Shown: positions 24,516 to 32,445 of the stretch, piece by piece | Position numbering within the stretch: position 1 is the first letter of the stretch | Layout of the letters: the number at the start of each line of letters is the position of its first letter | Made by a program: the position numbers and the translations under genes | The notes under the pieces: generated by a model | Told to the model about the DNA's origin: nothing | What the model saw: only the letters and a program-made list of their open reading frames with translations | The model's database searches: none | Source: Kitasatospora aureofaciens | GTDB taxonomy: Bacteria; Actinomycetota; Actinomycetes; Streptomycetales; Streptomycetaceae | Direction of reading: 5' to 3' | DNA: 64,000 nucleotides | NCBI RefSeq assembly: GCF_001188955.3 | Contig: NZ_JPRF03000087.1 | Location: forward strand, 62,001 to 126,000

Positions 24516-26537
24516 TTACTTGGAGCCGTTCACGGAGCCGGCGGACAGTGCCCCGATCGGCGTCTCCGCGATCCCCAGCTTCTTCGCCGAGTCGAGCAGT
24601 TGCCGCAGCTGCCCGGCCTGCTCACCGCCGCTGCCGATCAGCTGGAGCAGCAGCGCGGACACCGTCAGGTTCTGCACGTCCGCGGTGGACACCGAGGACA
24701 GCACCCGGGTGAGGTCCTCGGTGAAGCTGGCCCGTCCGTCCAGCCACGGCCCGGCCAGGGCCTGGGCGGTCCGCGAGTGGCCGACGAAGGCGTCCACGCT
24801 CTTGCCGGCCGTCACCGACTGCACCAGCTTCTCGAAGAACACCGAGTCCCCGCCGACGATGTCGATCTTCGCCTTCTCCAGCCCGGTCGCGACCAGCGCG
24901 GCCTGGGCCTCGGCGATCTGCCGCTGCGCCTCCAGCCCCGCGAGGCGGACGTCCTTCTCGGCGGCCAGCCGCAGCCGGTACTCCTCGTGCTCGCGCGAGG
25001 CGTCGTCCAGCTTGGCCATCGCCGCGGCCTTCTCGGTCAGGCCCTCGGCCTCCGCCTTCAGCTTGGCGCCGACCTCCAGCGCGGCCGCCTTGGCCTTCTC
25101 GGCCTGCACGGCGGCCTCGGCGCGGCCGACCTTCTCCACCGCCGCGGCCTCCTGCTCGCGCACCTGCACCCGGGCCAGGCCCTCGGCGGCGGCCTCCGCC
25201 CGGACGCCCTCGGCGAGCTTGACCTTCGCGGCCGCGTCCAGCTCGGCGGCCTGCTGCCGGGCCTCGGCCAGCACCAGCGACTCGCGGGCCTTGTGCGAGG
25301 CGGCCTGCTCGGCGGCCTCGGCGGCCTTGATGTCCTTGACGAGCTTCTCCTGCGCCTCCGCCTCGGCCTGGATGACCACGGCCTTGCGCATCCGCTCGGC
25401 CTCCTCGGTGGCCCGCAGCGTCTTGACGGCCTCCTCCTGCTCGGCGACGGTGCGCTCGACCGCGACCCGCTCGCGGACCACGTCGGCGACCTCCCGGCGG
25501 CGGGACTCGACCTCCTTCGTCTTGGCCATCACGGCGAGTTCGGTCTCCCGCTCGCGGCCGACGACCTCCAGCAGGCGGTCCTTCTCGATCCGCTCGTTCT
25601 CCACCGCGATCACCCGCTCGCGGTTCTTCTGCGCCACCGCGACCTCGCGGGCCTGGTTCTCCCGCTGCACCCCGAGCAGTTCCTCGGTGCGCAGGAAGGC
25701 GGTCTGGGCGTTGAGCCGCTCCTCCTCCTGCACCCGGGCGATCACCGCGTCCTCCTTGGCCCGCAGGGTCTCGATCTCGCGGCGCTGGCGGATCTCGGCG
25801 TCGGCCTGGCGGCGTTCGAGCTCCAGGACGGTCTCCCGGGCGTCCACGTTCTGCCGGGTGATCTCCTTCTCCTCGTTGCGCTGGTACTCGTTGGTGCGCA
25901 CGTGCTCGATCGCGGTCAGCTCGGTGATCTTGCGGATGCCCTGGGCGTCCAGGATGTTGTCGCCGTCCAGCTGGCTCATCGGGGTCTGTTCGAGGTGGTC
26001 GATGGCCGCGTCCTCGAGGGTGTAGCCGTTGAGGTCGGTGCCGATGACCGCGATGATCTGGTCCCGGAACTCGTGCCGGTGGGTGTACAGGTCGGTGAAG
26101 TCCAGCTGCTTGCCGACGGTCTTGAGCGCCTCGGCGAACTTGGCCGCGAAGAAGTCCTGGATCGCCTGCGGGTCACTGGCCCGGGCGGTGCCGATCGACT
26201 GCGCGACCTTGACGACGTCCTCGACGGTCTTGTTCACCCGGACGAAGAAGGAGATCCGGATGTCCGCCCGGATGTTGTCCCGGCAGATCAGGCCGTCCCG
26301 GCCGGCCCGGTGGATCTCCACCGTCTTCGCCGTGATGTCCATCAGCTCGGCCTTGTGCAGGATCGGCAGGACGATCGCGCCGGTGAAGGTGACGTCCACC
26401 TTCTTGGTCCGCGAGACGATCAGGGCCTTGCCCTGCTCGACCTTCTGGAACAGGCGGCCCACGAAGAGCAGGACGGCGAGCAGGATGAGCAGCACGACGG
26501 CGACGAGTACGCCGAAACCCACGGCGATGGTGTCCAT
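24516..26537 (-). CDS. Flotillin-like SPFH protein (YqiK type)
   Basis: This 673-residue protein has one N-terminal membrane segment (about residues 4-28), an SPFH domain (about 35-260, starting FQKVEQGKALIVSRTKKV and including VRVNKTVEDVVK), and a long Ala/Glu/Arg-rich coiled coil (about 270-560) as in flotillins. The start at 26537 follows AAAGGA; the open frame upstream overlaps the next gene and is not used. Flotillins form scaffolds in membrane microdomains. The upstream neighbour is a YqiJ-like OB-fold membrane protein, matching the yqiJ-yqiK pairing of E. coli, and the downstream neighbour is the giant AAA ATPase. The trio is probably one complex or pathway for membrane stress; that is inference. 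Confidence 0.93.
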   Translation of the reverse strand: MDTIAVGFGVLVAVVLLILLAVLLFVGRLFQKVEQGKALIVSRTKKVDVTFTGAIVLPILHKAELMDITAKTVEIHRAGRDGLICRDNIRADIRISFFVRVNKTVEDVVKVAQSIGTARASDPQAIQDFFAAKFAEALKTVGKQLDFTDLYTHRHEFRDQIIAVIGTDLNGYTLEDAAIDHLEQTPMSQLDGDNILDAQGIRKITELTAIEHVRTNEYQRNEEKEITRQNVDARETVLELERRQADAEIRQRREIETLRAKEDAVIARVQEEERLNAQTAFLRTEELLGVQRENQAREVAVAQKNRERVIAVENERIEKDRLLEVVGRERETELAVMAKTKEVESRRREVADVVRERVAVERTVAEQEEAVKTLRATEEAERMRKAVVIQAEAEAQEKLVKDIKAAEAAEQAASHKARESLVLAEARQQAAELDAAAKVKLAEGVRAEAAAEGLARVQVREQEAAAVEKVGRAEAAVQAEKAKAAALEVGAKLKAEAEGLTEKAAAMAKLDDASREHEEYRLRLAAEKDVRLAGLEAQRQIAEAQAALVATGLEKAKIDIVGGDSVFFEKLVQSVTAGKSVDAFVGHSRTAQALAGPWLDGRASFTEDLTRVLSSVSTADVQNLTVSALLLQLIGSGGEQAGQLRQLLDSAKKLGIAETPIGALSAGSVNGSK

Positions 26538-26611
26538 CACGGAGTCCTTTGACGAGATGGTGGTGCGAAGTGGTTGGTGGATTACCAGAACCGATGGACG
26601 GTCAGAGACGG

Positions 26612-27382
26612 TCAGGGGCCCGGCGGGGACGGGTCGAACGGCGCGACCAGGAAGTGCTCGCCGTCCGGGTCGTAGTCGTAGATCAGCGCGGTGCGCCCGG
26701 CCGTCAGACCCGGTTCGGGGTCCGGGGTGCGGACCTGGACGGTCGCGGTGGAGCCGTCCTCGGCGGTCACCTCGGCCTGCCCGAAGTCGGCGGTCACCCG
26801 GCCGGTGCGGATCACGCAGACCCGGCCCACGAAGTCGGCCCGGGTGACCGGCCGGTCCTCCGGGAACAGTCGCCGCAGCGGCCGGACGAGCGCCCGGGTG
26901 CCCGCCCAGGAGGCGACCAGCGCGACGACGAACACGCCGCCGCGCGCCGGTGCCCCCGAGGTGAGGACGGTGCCGGCCAGGCTGACGAACCAGGCGAGCG
27001 CGACCAGCAGCGAAACCGCCACCGTCGCGGGCACCCCGCCCAGCCCCAGCGCGTCCAGCACGCCCCCGTGGTGGCCGTTCCCGTGCTCGGGTGCGTGGGC
27101 ACTCCCCCCGCCGGCACCGTGCCCGCCGGACGCCCCGTGGGCCACGCTCCCCCCGGCACCGTGCCCCCCGGCACCGTGCCCGACGTGACCCACCGGGCCC
27201 ACGTGCCCGGCGTGCCCGGCGCCCAGGTGGTGCCCGACGCCGTGCCCCCCGTGCAGGCCGTCGAACCCCAGGCCGCCGATCAGCATCAGCAGCCAGTACC
27301 CGACGACCACCACCAGCGCGAAGCTGAACAGCGCCGTCGGAAAGGCCAGCGCGGCCGCGAAGAAGTCCCCCGTCCCGGCCAC
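26612..27382 (-). CDS. YqiJ-like OB-fold membrane protein with His/Gly-rich loop
   Basis: This 256-residue protein has a membrane segment at about residues 12-38 (FSFALVVVVGYWLLMLIG), then a run of about 65 residues made almost only of Gly, His, Ala and Val (HGGHGVGHHLGAGH and similar), two more membrane segments (about 115-160), and a C-terminal OB-fold domain (VCVIRTGRVTADFGQAEV). The ends match NfeD/YqiJ-type partners of flotillins. The His-rich loop is unusual and could bind metal ions or be a low-complexity insertion. The GTG start follows GGGGGAG. It is the first gene of an operon with the flotillin and the AAA ATPase; an inverted repeat lies 73 bases upstream of the start. Confidence 0.86.
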   Translation of the reverse strand: MAGTGDFFAAALAFPTALFSFALVVVVGYWLLMLIGGLGFDGLHGGHGVGHHLGAGHAGHVGPVGHVGHGAGGHGAGGSVAHGASGGHGAGGGSAHAPEHGNGHHGGVLDALGLGGVPATVAVSLLVALAWFVSLAGTVLTSGAPARGGVFVVALVASWAGTRALVRPLRRLFPEDRPVTRADFVGRVCVIRTGRVTADFGQAEVTAEDGSTATVQVRTPDPEPGLTAGRTALIYDYDPDGEHFLVAPFDPSPPGP

Positions 27383-27454
27383 GCTCCCCCGCCCTTCCGA
27401 CGGCGCCGCACATCGGCGCCGGGGAGATCATGGCAGCGTGGGAGGCGCCCGCAC

Positions 27455-27473
27455 ATTGCCAGGATCCGGCAAT
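27455..27473. promoter_or_regulatory. Candidate operator upstream of the YqiJ/YqiK/ATPase operon
   Basis: A 19-base inverted repeat with arms ATTGCC and GGCAAT lies between the PucR gene and the operon start. On the minus strand, TTGCAG and TACCAG further upstream (about 27500-27530) could form a promoter. The nearest regulator is the PucR protein. Confidence 0.45.
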
Positions 27474-27587
27474 CTTTACGGCCTTTTGACACCCTGGTAC
27501 GTGCTTTCACCGTGACACTGCAACAGTCGGGCAACAGGACGGCCCCGGGCAGGTCATCCGGGTTTGCCGGCCCCTCCGGGAGGTGCC

Positions 27588-28703
27588 CTACAGCGGCTGC
27601 TCCGGCCAGTTCAGCAGCCGCGCCCCCATGGCCGCCGTCTCCAGGGTGAAGCGCTGCAGCGCGTCCGCCGGGTCGTACCCCGTGAGCGACTTGATCCGCT
27701 CCAGCCGGTAGCCGAGCGTGCGCACGCTCAGCCCCAGCCGGCGCGCCGCCTCCGCGTTCACGTACGCCGCCTCCGCCTGCACCGCGATGGTGTCCAGCAG
27801 CGGACGGGCCCCGCCGCGCGCCTCGGTCAACGGGCCGAGCACGCTGCGCACCAGATCGGCCATCGCCGCCCGGTCCCGCATCAGCACCGGGAAGACCAGC
27901 AGGTCCTCGGCCTTCAGCCGGCAGGCCGGCAGGCCCAGCCGCTGCGCGTAGTCCAGCGCGTCCAGCGCCTCGTCGTAGCTGCGCAGCACCCCGCTCGCGC
28001 CCGAGTGCCGGCGCCCGGTCGCCACCCGCAGCACCGGCCGGTAGCCGGGGCCGGGGCGCAGCGTCAGGTCCGCGAAGGCGTCCAGCACGGCCCGCTCGGA
28101 GTCCGGGGCGATGCACACCAGCCGGCCGTCCTTGCCGGCCAGCAGCACGTCCCGCTCGCCGAACCGCCCGGCCAGCTCCCGCTCCACCCGGTGCACCATC
28201 GGATGGACGTCCGCGAACGGCTCGTCGCCGACCGCCACCGCCACCGTGTACGCGCCCGCCAGCCGAAGCCCGAACCGCTCCGCGCGCTCGGCGAGCAGGC
28301 CGAGGTCGCTGCGGCCGTGCAGCAGGTCGTCGATGAACTCCCGCCTGGCCGCCTCCTCCTGGCGGACCGCCAGGCGCTGCGAGCGCTCGTGCCCCTCGCC
28401 GAGCGCGGCCAGCGCGGCGTCCGTGGCGGCCAGCACCGCGTCGCCCATCCGGCGCAGCTCGCCGACGCTGGTCGCGCCCGTCGTCCCGGGCAGCGTCTGC
28501 CAGGCCCGCCGGGCCGCGGCCAGGCAGTGCGAGACCACCTCGCGCAGCCCGTAGCCGGCCTCGGCGCACTGCTCGCCGAGCCGGCGCAGCCCCTCCAGCT
28601 CGTCCCGGCGCAGCAGGCGCCCGGTGCGGGAGACGTCGGCGAGCAGGGTGAGGTACGCCTCGGCCAGCTCGGTGGGCATGTCGCACTCGTTCGTCTCGGT
28701 CAC
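27588..28703 (-). CDS. PucR/CdaR-family helix-turn-helix regulator
   Basis: This 371-residue protein has a helical N-terminal sensory region, a central degenerate GGDEF-like region (about 150-260) and the C-terminal PucR helix-turn-helix (LSVRTLGYRLERIKSLTG, about 325-342). Such regulators often control catabolic or stress genes next to them. The start is uncertain: GTG at 28703 or ATG at 28679, neither with a strong ribosome site. It lies upstream of the YqiJ operon on the same strand, 205 bases away, and may control it. Confidence 0.9.
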   Translation of the reverse strand: MTETNECDMPTELAEAYLTLLADVSRTGRLLRRDELEGLRRLGEQCAEAGYGLREVVSHCLAAARRAWQTLPGTTGATSVGELRRMGDAVLAATDAALAALGEGHERSQRLAVRQEEAARREFIDDLLHGRSDLGLLAERAERFGLRLAGAYTVAVAVGDEPFADVHPMVHRVERELAGRFGERDVLLAGKDGRLVCIAPDSERAVLDAFADLTLRPGPGYRPVLRVATGRRHSGASGVLRSYDEALDALDYAQRLGLPACRLKAEDLLVFPVLMRDRAAMADLVRSVLGPLTEARGGARPLLDTIAVQAEAAYVNAEAARRLGLSVRTLGYRLERIKSLTGYDPADALQRFTLETAAMGARLLNWPEQPL

Positions 28704-28800
28704 CGTGTTCTGCCAACCCCCGTGCGGCCTGATTCCGGGCGGGGAACCTTATCAAGGCCCTTACGGTGGCGGCCTCCCGGCGTGATCCGGAAGACGCGCG

Positions 28801-29571
28801 CTAACGCTCGCGGAAGTGCAGCACGAAGCGCGCGCTGCTGCCGTCGATCCGCCGCCGGACGTACAGCGACGGAGTGCCGTCCGGGGTGCAGCTGACGCCC
28901 TCGCGGACCAGCAGCGGGGTGCCCGCCGGTACACCCAGCAGTTCGGCGTCCGTCAGGTCCGCGCCGATGGCGCCGAAGGCCCGCCAGTCGTACTCCAGCT
29001 CCATCCCGGCCGCCCGGGCCAGGTCCCGCACCAGGTTCCCGGCGTGGCCGGGGCGCACCAGCTCGGCGGGCAGCGGCCCGAACGGCACCCAGTAGCTGCA
29101 CGCGGCCCGGGCCCGCCCGCCGAGGCGGATCACCGAGTCCAGCCGGGACAGCCCGTCCGGCGCCCGGCCGAGCTGACGGGCCGCCTCCTCGTCCTCCGCG
29201 GAGCCGGTCACCGGCGGGGCGGCGACCACGAACTCGCCGTCCCCCTGCTCCCCCTCGGGCAGTGCCTCGTGCACGCTGCCCAGGTCGAAGCGCTGGCTGC
29301 GCGGGTCGACCGCGATCGAGACGCGGACGGCGGGCGGCCGGACGAAGGTGCCCACGCCCCGGCGGATCTCCACCACGGCCGCCCGCTCCAGCTCCGCGAC
29401 CGCCTGCCGTACGGTCAGCCGGTTCACGCCGAACTCGGCGCTCAGTTCCGGCTCGCTGGGCAGCCGGGCGCCCGCCGGGTAGCCGCCGGCGTCGATCCGC
29501 TCCTGGAGCCGGCGGGCCAGCCGGCGGTACAGCGGGGTGTTCGGGGGAGTGCTCGGGAGGTTCGTCGCCAC
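28801..29571 (-). CDS. GntR-family regulator (HutC subfamily)
   Basis: This 256-residue protein has an N-terminal winged helix (RLPSEPELSAEFGVNRLTV, about residues 38-56, then RQAVAELERAAVVEIRRGVGTFV) and a UTRA-type ligand domain (LLVREGVSCTPDGTPSLYV near the C terminus), so it fits the HutC subgroup. The GTG at 29571 is chosen because the helix-turn-helix starts shortly after; longer frames extend over the operator region. It is divergent from the phosphatase gene, and a perfect 24-bp palindrome between them is the likely operator. The effector is unknown. Confidence 0.91.
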   Translation of the reverse strand: MATNLPSTPPNTPLYRRLARRLQERIDAGGYPAGARLPSEPELSAEFGVNRLTVRQAVAELERAAVVEIRRGVGTFVRPPAVRVSIAVDPRSQRFDLGSVHEALPEGEQGDGEFVVAAPPVTGSAEDEEAARQLGRAPDGLSRLDSVIRLGGRARAACSYWVPFGPLPAELVRPGHAGNLVRDLARAAGMELEYDWRAFGAIGADLTDAELLGVPAGTPLLVREGVSCTPDGTPSLYVRRRIDGSSARFVLHFRER

Positions 29572-29669
29572 GCACCCGATCCTACGAAGCCGACGGCCGC
29601 CGCCCCGGCTCGCCGTGGCGGCCCGGCAGAGGTGGGATGGAAAGGTGTTCCGATCCTGGGTGAGGGATT

Positions 29670-29693
29670 GGACATCTAGACGTCTAGATGTCC
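29670..29693. promoter_or_regulatory. Perfect 24-bp palindrome, probable GntR operator
   Basis: Half-site GGACATCTAGAC followed directly by its exact reverse complement. It lies 98 bases from the GntR start and 47 bases before the phosphatase start. A/T content and symmetry fit a GntR/HutC site controlling both genes. Confidence 0.85.
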
Positions 29694-29740
29694 TACTGGA
29701 AGCCCTCTCCCGTGTGCGGCTCCACCGAAAGGCCCCTCGC

Positions 29741-30502
29741 ATGCCCCTGGTCAACTTCCGCGACCCCGCCGTCCTCAGCGACCCCGAGGGACTGCGGATC
29801 CGCCCCGGCGTGCTGTACCGCTCCGCCCAGCCCTACCCGGCCGCCGACGAGGCCGTCGTCGCCCAGCTGCGCTCCTGCGACATCCGTACCGTCGTCGACC
29901 TGCGCGACCCCCGCGAGACCCGGCCCGCCGACTGGGCCGCCGCCGAGCAGGCCGGGATAGCCGTCGTCGCCGCCCCGGTGAACCCCGCCACTGACGCCCT
30001 CACCGCCCACATGGCGACCATGACCACCGCCGCCGACCTCGGCGAGTTCTACCTGCTGCTCGCCGAGTCCGCCCCGGAAGCCGTCGCCGTCGCCGTCGAG
30101 GCCACCATCCGCCCCGGCGCCGTCCTGCTCCACTGCGCCGCGGGCAAGGACCGCACCGGCCTGCTCACCGCCCTGCTGCTCGACCTCCTCGGCGTCCCCG
30201 CCGAGCGGATCGTCTCCGACTACGCCCGCACCGCCGACGCCCTCCCGCAGATCTTCGCCAACCTCGCCGAGCGCCACCGCACCGCGCTCAACGGCCACGG
30301 GTCCACCCGCGTCACCGACTCCGAGGGCCGCCGCCTCACCATCCCGGCCCCCCTCCTCCAGGCCCCCGCCGAAGCCATGTCCGCCTTCCTCACCCACGTC
30401 CGCACCCGCCACGGCGGCGCCGCCTCCTTCCTCCCCGCCTGCGGCGTCCCGGCCACCACCCTCACCGCCTTCCGCACCAAGGCCGCGGCGCCGGGAGCCT
30501 GA
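29741..30502 (+). CDS. Tyrosine (dual-specificity) phosphatase, MptpB-like
   Basis: This 253-residue protein has the CX5R phosphatase loop HCAAGKDRTG, with Cys132 and Arg138; Lys in third place after the Cys is typical of the MptpB/LipA-type family that acts on phosphotyrosine and phosphoinositides. An upstream VVDLRDPRE motif is also typical. The ATG follows GAAAGG by eight bases; the open frame upstream crosses the operator and is not used. It is divergent from the GntR regulator and probably under its control. No signal peptide is visible, so it is likely cytoplasmic. Confidence 0.93.
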   Translation: MPLVNFRDPAVLSDPEGLRIRPGVLYRSAQPYPAADEAVVAQLRSCDIRTVVDLRDPRETRPADWAAAEQAGIAVVAAPVNPATDALTAHMATMTTAADLGEFYLLLAESAPEAVAVAVEATIRPGAVLLHCAAGKDRTGLLTALLLDLLGVPAERIVSDYARTADALPQIFANLAERHRTALNGHGSTRVTDSEGRRLTIPAPLLQAPAEAMSAFLTHVRTRHGGAASFLPACGVPATTLTAFRTKAAAPGA

Positions 30503-30542
30503 CGGCGGCGGACTTCCGGCTCCCCGGCCCCGACGGCCCCGT

Positions 30543-31403
30543 TCACACGTCCCGCCGCCGTACCACGATCGCCGTCACCGCCACCGAGACGACCGCCCAC
30601 ACCCCCATGGTGATCCAGGAGTCCAGCACGCTCGGTGCCCACTTGCTGATCGTGGTCAAGGAGTCGGGGTTGTAGGTGAGCCGGTTGACGGTCTCCATCG
30701 GCAGATGGGCGCCGATCTCGTGCAGCCACCGGTAGCGGTCCCCGCCGAACATCAGCGGCAGGATGAAGAGCAGCATCACCAGCGAGACGATCGAGGCGGT
30801 GGCGTGCCGCAGCAGCGCGCCCAGGGCCATCCCGATCAGCGCGCAGACCGGCACGATCGCCGCATAGGCGATGACGGCCTGGAGGCTGACCCCTTGGGCG
30901 ATGGAGAGCCCGACGTGCCGGGAGGCCAGCATGGCGTTGCAGGCGAAGAAGGACACCGTGGACACCACCGCCCCGGCCAGCGCGGTGATCCCGCCGATCA
31001 GCAGCACCTTGGCGGCGATCACCCCGCGCCGGTCGGGCACGGCGGCGAAGGTGGTGCGGATCATGCCGCTGGTGTACTCGCCGAACACGGTGATCGCGCC
31101 CAGGCTGCCGGCCGCGATCGCCATCACGTAGCAGGCGATGCTGCTGAGGCTGTGGTAGAGCGCGTCGTAGCGGTACGGGGGGAGGCCGGGTATCGGCCGC
31201 GGCGGGTGGTCGATGTACGTCAGGTCGGAGTGGACGGCGTTCAGGTTGATCCCGATCGCCACCAGCGAGGCCAGTGCCAGCACCCAGTACGTCGAGCGCA
31301 GCGAGCGCAGTTTGATCCACTCGGCGGCGAGCAGGTCGGTGAACCGGGGCGCCGGGTCCACCGAGCGGGCGCTCTCCGTACGGGTCAGGGTCATGGTGCT
31401 CAT
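30543..31403 (-). CDS. ABC-2 type transporter permease
   Basis: This 286-residue protein has a short cytoplasmic start (ending LAAEWIKLRSLRSTYW, a hallmark of actinobacterial ABC-2 permeases) and about six membrane segments. Its ATG overlaps the TGA of the ATPase gene by four bases, so the pair is coupled. It forms a DrrB-like exporter with that ATPase. Divergent from a two-component system that may sense the exported compound. Confidence 0.92.
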   Translation of the reverse strand: MSTMTLTRTESARSVDPAPRFTDLLAAEWIKLRSLRSTYWVLALASLVAIGINLNAVHSDLTYIDHPPRPIPGLPPYRYDALYHSLSSIACYVMAIAAGSLGAITVFGEYTSGMIRTTFAAVPDRRGVIAAKVLLIGGITALAGAVVSTVSFFACNAMLASRHVGLSIAQGVSLQAVIAYAAIVPVCALIGMALGALLRHATASIVSLVMLLFILPLMFGGDRYRWLHEIGAHLPMETVNRLTYNPDSLTTISKWAPSVLDSWITMGVWAVVSVAVTAIVVRRRDV

Positions 31404-32311
31404 CGGGCCTCTCCAGCCGGGTACTCGATGCTGTCGGCGGTCAGGGACATGAACGCCGACTCCAGGGACGACGTCCGGGAGGCGAGCTCGTGCAGCACCA
31501 CCTTGTGGCGGTGCGCGAGTTCACCGATCCGCTCGGCGGCCATGCCGGTGACGATCGCGAACTGCGGCTCCATCAGGTCGACTTCGGCTCCCTCGGCGCG
31601 CAGGGCGTCGACCAGCAGGGAGAGTTCCGGCGCCCGCACGGCCACACTCGACCGCGCGTTGCGGGCCGAGAACTCGGCGAGGCTCTCGTCGGCGATCAGC
31701 CGGCCGCGGCCGATCACCACCAGCCGGTCCGCGGTGTGCTCCATCTCGGCCATCATGTGGCTGGAGACGAAGACCGTCCGCCCCTCGTCCGCGAGTCGCC
31801 GGAACAGCCCGCGCACCCAGAGCACGCCCTCCGGGTCCAGCCCGTTCAGCGGCTCGTCGAAGAGCAGCACGGGCGGATCGCCGAGCAGGGCGCCGGCGAT
31901 GCCGAGGCGCTGCTTCATGCCCAGCGAGTAGCCGCCGATCCGCCGCCCGGCGGCCTTGCCGAGCCCGACCTCGGCCAGCACCTCGTCGACCCGCCCGAGC
32001 GGGATCCGGTTGCTGCGGGCGAGCGCCGACAGGTGCGCCTTGGCGCTGCGCCCGCCGTGGACGTCGCCCGCGTCCAGCAGGGCGCCGACGTGCCGCAGCC
32101 CGCGCGGCCGGCCGGCGAAGGGCACGCCGTCGACGGTGACGCTCCCCTCGGTGGGGGTGTTGAGGCCCAGGATCATCCTCAGCGTGGTGGACTTGCCCGC
32201 GCCGTTGGGGCCGAGGAAGCCGGTGACGGTGCCCGGCCGGACGGTGAAGGTCAACTGGTCGACGGCCGTGGTGGCGCCGTACCGCTTGGTCAGTCGCTCG
32301 ATCTCGATCAC
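31400..32311 (-). CDS. ABC transporter ATP-binding protein (DrrA/BcrA type)
   Basis: This 303-residue ATPase has Walker A GPNGAGKST (about residues 38-46), signature YSLGMKQRLG, Walker B VLLFDEPLNGLDP, and the switch VSSHMMAEME, all typical of daunorubicin/bacitracin-type exporters. The GTG at 32311 is chosen because the family begins with an IEIERLTKRYG-like strand; the ribosome site is weak. It is coupled to the permease and divergent from the histidine kinase across 134 bases. Confidence 0.92.
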   Translation of the reverse strand: MIEIERLTKRYGATTAVDQLTFTVRPGTVTGFLGPNGAGKSTTLRMILGLNTPTEGSVTVDGVPFAGRPRGLRHVGALLDAGDVHGGRSAKAHLSALARSNRIPLGRVDEVLAEVGLGKAAGRRIGGYSLGMKQRLGIAGALLGDPPVLLFDEPLNGLDPEGVLWVRGLFRRLADEGRTVFVSSHMMAEMEHTADRLVVIGRGRLIADESLAEFSARNARSSVAVRAPELSLLVDALRAEGAEVDLMEPQFAIVTGMAAERIGELAHRHKVVLHELASRTSSLESAFMSLTADSIEYPAGEAR

Positions 32312-32433
32312 GGGGACAACGGTGCCGGTCAGGGCCGTACTCGGGCATCGGGCGGCGGGACACAACCGGGGGCGGCCGCCCCCGCCCCCGGGATTAGTCC
32401 CGCGGGCCGATGTGCCGCCGTACGGCCCGCCGC

Positions 32434-32439
32434 TACCAT
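32434..32439 (+). promoter_or_regulatory. -10 box of a probable leaderless transcript for the sensor kinase
   Basis: TACCAT ends seven bases before the ATG of the kinase gene, and no ribosome site is present. This spacing is typical of leaderless streptomycete transcripts that start at or near the ATG. Confidence 0.55.
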
Positions 32440-32445
32440 CGCGTC

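Noticed and set aside
29670..29693. DasR-type site
   Set aside because: The palindrome contains TCTAGAC-like parts but its centre is GACGTC, not the DasR TGGTCTAGACCA core. The adjacent GntR protein is a better partner.
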